Positions 59,999 through 64,000 of a stretch of 64,000 bases of DNA are shown piece by piece. Each line of letters opens with the position of its first letter. The first letter of the stretch is position 1. The translations under genes and the position numbers were made by a program. Source of the DNA: Portunus trituberculatus (taxonomy: Eukaryota; Arthropoda; Malacostraca; Decapoda; Portunidae); contig NC_059293.1 in assembly GCF_017591435.1 (NCBI RefSeq), positions 21,191,089 to 21,255,088 of the forward strand, written 5' to 3'. Under the pieces are notes generated by a model. That model saw only the letters and a program-made list of their open reading frames with translations, was not told where the DNA came from and searched no databases.

Positions 59999-60316
59999 CG
60001 ACTATTATTCAAGGTCACAAAGATGATTAGCGGGGTTTTCAAGAGTGCTTTTCCAGTTAATAGTGTAGGAATCTTGTCAATCTGCCTCTAGAACCATAAA
60101 AACGTGCTTAAAAACGCTCTGCTCTCTTAACAGGACTGTTTTTCAAGGCCACAGAGATGATTAGTGGGATTTTAAGTGTGTTTCTCCAGTTGAGTGTAGA
60201 AATCTTGTCAATCTGACTTTAGAACTGTTAAAACACCTTTTAAAACTCATGTAAATTTAAATAAAGACTTTTGAGATAGTGGAAGTGAAGTACAAAAGTG
60301 TTTGAGAATACGAGGC
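59935..60316 (+). mobile_element. TIR element with two internal tandem units (copy C)
   Basis: The left end is GGTCCGTATTCAGAGACGCT. The first unit has a (CT)n expansion at 59962-59992 in place of its CTCTCTC. Two units follow, then the right end AAGTGTTTGAGAATACGAGG. Terminal and internal sequence match copy B. Confidence 0.78.
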
Positions 60317-60724
60317 TGTGTCACGTAAAGGCAAAACACACACAAAAAAAGGAAAAGAAAAACACTGTCACCACTTGTAATCCACTTATCATAACGCTTA
60401 CCCTTCTTTCCCTTTAAATTCCACACCAACCCACTTCCATCTCTTCATCCTTACCCCTGAAAACACAAACGATACGAGAGAAGGAAGAGGAAAGAGAAAT
60501 GAGTCCAGATTCCCCAGACGTTTCCTAGTCGCTTTCAGGGAGGCAAGCGGCGAGGCGACATGAGGCGAACCGCGCTAATTCTCAAGGCGGGAGAACCTTA
60601 ACTTCCAGCGGCGCGCCTCCTCTTCAGCCCGCGGGAAATGGCCTTCTCGTGTCTCACTGTAAAACGTCCACCGCTGATGAACTGCTGAGGACGACGAGGA
60701 GAAAGAGGAAAAGGAGGAAAAGGA

Positions 60725-61070
60725 GGAGGAGGAGGAGGAGGAGGAGGAGGAGGAGGAGGAGACATTACTGATGAAGAATATACGAGTAGCTAAAAGGACG
60801 GAAAATAACAAAAAAAGAAGAATAGAGGAAAAAAAGAAGAAAGAGAAAGAAAACTCGGCGCTGATGAAAAATAAAGAGGATGGAATGAGGCAGAGGAAAA
60901 AAAGCACTGATGAAAATGGAGGAGAGGAGAAAGGGGAGAGGAAAGGGTATGAAAAAGGAGGAGAATGAGAAGGAGAAAGAGAAACAGTGCTTATGAAAAA
61001 TATAGAAGTATAATAGGAGGAGGAGGAGGAGGAGGAGGAGGAGGAGGAGGAGGAGGAGGAGAGGAGGAGG
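60725..61070. repeat. (AGG)n arrays in a purine-rich block
   Basis: AGG runs at about 60725-60762 and 61017-61070, separated by A/G-rich sequence. The minus-strand Ser/Leu-rich frames here are translations of the repeat and not genes. Confidence 0.93.
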
Positions 61071-61291
61071 AGGAGAAGAGAATGCGCTGATTAAAATAAG
61101 AGGAAAAAGAGCTGAAGCAAGGAGAGAAAAAGACAACTTAGACAGAGAAACGAAATAAAACACTGTCTTTATGAATCGCAACTGGAAGCGTGGTATCCTG
61201 AGCTTGCATTCTCAAACATTCCAGCGTCTAATCTTTACTCGTAAATCTTGAGGCTCTGGCACAAGGGAGCTTTCATGATTGTAGCGATATT

Positions 61292-61661
61292 GTAAACTCC
61301 TTCAGTACCATGCCGCGTTTTCATATTCTTTCTGGTTACTATTTAGCGATTTTATACAGCTTCAGATACTTGTGAAGATTAAAATAGTAAAGACTCCGGC
61401 CATTAATCTTCTGACCTCCATACGTACTCCAATTCTTGTACGTATCCACTTCACTAACTCACATAAACGCTCACCAGCACCCCATCTTCCACAGACACAA
61501 ATATACAAAAGGACTCGCAGTATTTTTTGCCTATCCGTCTATGTTTTCGCCGCAAGAGTTACTTAATACCACCTCCTCCTCTCATTCACCTCACTAACTC
61601 ACGCACACTAATCATACCCAAAATTCATGGTACAAATGCGTCTCAATAATGATAGGGTTAA
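61292..61661 (+). mobile_element. TTAA MITE copy 6, interrupted by a minisatellite unit
   Basis: The left part (CTCCTTCAGTACCATGCCGC to CATTAATCTTCTGACCTCCATA, about 61295-61421) matches copies 1 and 5. At 61422 it switches to ACGTACTCCAATTCTTGTAC and onward, which matches 62973 on. A GGGTTAA at 61656-61661 may be the far end. The element is broken. Confidence 0.6.
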
Positions 61662-61904
61662 AGATTTTTCCCCACCCCCACTCGACCACGTGTAACAGAC
61701 TCTAAGTACTTAAAGTTGACGATATAGAATCTGAAAACCAGTCAACCATTTCACCGTTTTTTGTAGATTTTATGGTTTACTGCATGGAGGAGGACAACCA
61801 GGTACTAATGAGAGAATGATAGGTTTAAGAACACGAGTAAACAGAGACACTGATTACTGCAAGGAAGAGGAGAAGAACCAGGAACTAATGAGAGAATGAA
61901 GCCT

Positions 61905-62109
61905 TTAATCCCTTGAGTATACCATGACGCGTTTCCATATCCATTCTGCTTATTATTTGGTGATCTTATACAGCTTCAGAGACTCGTGTGAGGGATTAAG
62001 ATAGTGAAGACTGTGGCCATTAATCTTCCGACCTCCACAGATTTTTACTAATGTCAATAAAATGGTTTAATCGTACGCAAATAATGTGTCCTGGTACTGA
62101 AGGTGTTAA
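61905..62109 (+). mobile_element. TTAA MITE copy 5, inserted in one arm of a tandem duplication
   Basis: It runs from TTAATCCCTTGAGTATACCA to GGTACTGAAGGTGTTAA. Left flank ACTAATGAGAGAATGAAGCC and right flank GAACACGAAGAGACAGATAC are together equal to the uninterrupted neighbour at 61805-61850 (ACTAATGAGAGAATGATAGG-TTTAA-GAACACGAGTAAACAGAGAC). The empty site thus carries a single TTAA at 61825-61828, which proves a TTAA duplication on insertion. Confidence 0.85.
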
Positions 62110-62968
62110 GAACACGAAGAGACAGATACACGAATACTGAGGCCAAGAGAAGGATGGGGAGGGAAGGGTAGGGAAGGGGAGTGGATGGATGGGAGTGGGG
62201 GTGATTGCCAACCTCCTCACCCCAGCCCAGCCAGCTCCCTGCACCCTGCCAGATCTGCCTACGAGTTGACGATACATAAACACAAGTCCCCGATATTGGA
62301 CAAGGCGTGAATCCCAGTTGGCGCGGACACCTCCACACCTCCACGCCATCCACGCCTCCACCCGCACTCCCGGCGACAATAAAGGCTCGGCTAAACTTAG
62401 AACCCTCGACCTGTTGTCCCGTTCATGCCATTTTCCAGGCTGGCTCTAAACTACACCAGCTATAAATGGATCTGGCAGCGTGGTTTACTGCGGGAATAAC
62501 GAGGCTTCAACTGCGCAATATTTCGTTAGGTTACCAGAATACATAGCGCCACCACCACCACCACTACCGCCACCGCCGCCACAGCCACCACGCCCTCGTT
62601 TAGCGACATTCAGCTGCTGCGGGAAAAATAGTAATAAAAAGCAGGGAAAAAATAGTAGTTTCTCAGTTTCTCTCATTCATTTCTTCTTCTTTTTTTTCTT
62701 TTTTTGTGACGCTCAGTTGTTGAATGAAAATGGGAATATATATATGTTTTCTTTCACTTATTTATTTCTTATTCTTTCGCTCAGTTTTTAGTCTTTATTC
62801 TTTCATCTGTCTTCAGTTTTATTTTCCTTTTTGAATTGCGAGAGAAATTCTTTTACTTTTATTTTACTCATCTCTTATTTCTTCATTCGGCTCATCTTTT
62901 CTTTTTTACATTTCCCTATTCATCTTAGCGACGATAAAATAAACACACCTTCCTCTCATTTATCACTT
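62110..62968. other. Gene-free stretch
   Basis: I see no supported gene. It includes a purine-rich GGGGAGGGAAGG run (62150-62210), a (CCA)n/(CCG)n run at about 62551-62590, and T-rich sequence to 62968. Open frames across the CCA/CCG run are repeat translations. Confidence 0.5.
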
Positions 62969-63505
62969 AATACGTACTCCAATTCTTGTACGTACCCACT
63001 TCACTAACTTACATAAACGCTCACCAGCACCCTATCTTCCACAGACACAAATAGACAAAAGGACTCCAGTATTTTTTTGCCTATCCGTCTGTTTTCCCAG
63101 CAAGAGTTACTTAACACCACCACCTACTCTCATTTACTTCACTAACTCATGCATACTAACAGAACATCTTTCTACACACAAAAAGGCAAAAGAACACTAG
63201 TATTTTTCAATCTATTTGTCTATGTTTTCCCAGCAAAAGTTACTTAATACCACCTCCTACTCTCATTTACCTCACTAACTCTCGAACACTACAGACACAC
63301 ACACACATACACAAAACACCAGTATTTCCTCACATATCTGTTTCTATTTTCCCAGCAAGAGTTAGTTATTACCTCCTCTCATACTCATTTACCTCACTAA
63401 CTCACGAAAACACTACACACTACACACACACTACACACACACACACAAAACACCAGTAGTATTTTCCTCACCTATCCGTCTCTGTTTTCCCAGCAAGAGC
63501 CGCAC
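62969..63505. repeat. Minisatellite of four units, about 115-130 bp each
   Basis: Each unit has CAAA.GGACTCCAGTATTTTT, CCTATCCGTCTGTTTTCCCAG, CAAGAGTTACTTAA, CACCTACTCTCATTTAC and TCACTAACTC, with short CA runs between units. Divergence grows towards the right. A single similar unit is found at 61422-61615. Confidence 0.85.
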
Positions 63506-64000
63506 GTTTCCTCCATCATTCCCGGGGCTGTACAAGTTCAAATTATGCCACGCCCTCTAAAGCTGGTGTGACAAATGCTTCCCTGGACTGTCGACCCGCA
63601 CGGAAATTTTACAGAACGCAGCCGCCGTGACAAGTAAACAAATGTCTCGGATAACACGGTACAGGGGACGTCCCGGGCACTCTATCATCGCAACACTGGC
63701 TGGCTGGTTGGTGTGTGGCTGTCTGATGGGTGGGTGGCGTGGCATCACTCACCTCAGCCTGCCTCTCTCGCATTACTCGTGTTTGTTGTAGCTGTGAAGC
63801 GTGTGTGAGGGTTTTAATGCAAGGTTTTCTATTGGAGGTAGTGTCAGGGCGTCTCTAGGAAGTAAAGTTGTTTATTTGCGTATTGTTCTCTTCGTGGCTT
63901 TATTTCTGTGACTGATGTGTGAGTAAGAGGTTTTAATGCAAGGTTTTCTATTCTAGCTAGCGTCAGTGAGTCTCTGGGGAGTAAAGCCGTTTATTTTGCG
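63506..64000. other. GC-richer end of window with a 119-bp period duplication
   Basis: 63506-63790 is less AT-rich than its surroundings and might be promoter-proximal to a gene beyond the window, but no exon can be called. GGTTTTAATGCAAGGTTTTC, TATT..AG.TAG.GTCAG and AGTAAAG..GTTTATTT occur at 63810-63880 and again at 63929-63998. Confidence 0.45.

Noticed and set aside
60575..61181. Ser/Leu/Phe-rich minus-strand frames
   Set aside because: They follow AGG and AG-rich repeats; there is no conserved residue pattern.

Overview
This is eukaryotic nuclear DNA from an invertebrate animal. It has GT-AG introns, intron phases that can be followed exon to exon, and metazoan protein families. It also has an extreme load of (CT/GA)n, (CA)n and (TA)n microsatellites. 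TTAGG-like interstitial motifs and the general texture (short exons, microsatellite-flanked LINE 3' ends, poly(A)-tailed SINE-like tails) suggest an arthropod, most likely a decapod crustacean such as a crab. The taxon is inference. No bacterial-type genes, CRISPR arrays, rRNA genes or intact tRNA genes were seen.

Layout. (1) 0.9-4.2 kb, + strand: a complete 10-exon septin of the SEPTIN2/Drosophila Sep1 type (381 aa). (2) 7.5-10.3 kb, - strand, tail-to-tail with the septin: a five-exon gene that I assembled by phase matching. It encodes a 293-aa type I single-pass membrane protein with a signal peptide, eight ectodomain cysteines and four N-glycosylation sequons. I do not recognise its family. 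(3) 11.9-13.1 kb, + strand: PARL, the mitochondrial rhomboid protease, with its whole coding region in one exon. (4) 15.0-34.8 kb, + strand: PPP6R3/SAPS-family regulatory subunit of protein phosphatase 6, 20 coding exons, about 982 aa, with a poly-Q tract inside the SAPS region. (5) 52.6-40.8 kb, - strand: VPS39, the HOPS-complex subunit, 19 coding exons, 884 aa. (6) 52.7-64 kb: no gene that I can support, but dense GA/CT arrays, minisatellites and transposon remnants.

The genes have unrelated cellular jobs (cytoskeletal GTPase, unknown membrane protein, mitochondrial protease, phosphatase scaffold, endolysosomal tether). There is no sign of a functional cluster.

The most novel material is in the non-coding part. 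There is a TIR element family whose three copies carry one, two and three internal tandem units. A piggyBac-like TTAA MITE family has about six copies, one of them with a preserved empty-site paralogue next to it. A 783-bp hAT-like element has a perfect 8-bp target duplication. LINE 3' ends sit repeatedly beside (AC)n. A composite CT satellite lies just past the PPP6R3 stop codon. The uncharacterised membrane protein is the best candidate for an undescribed gene.
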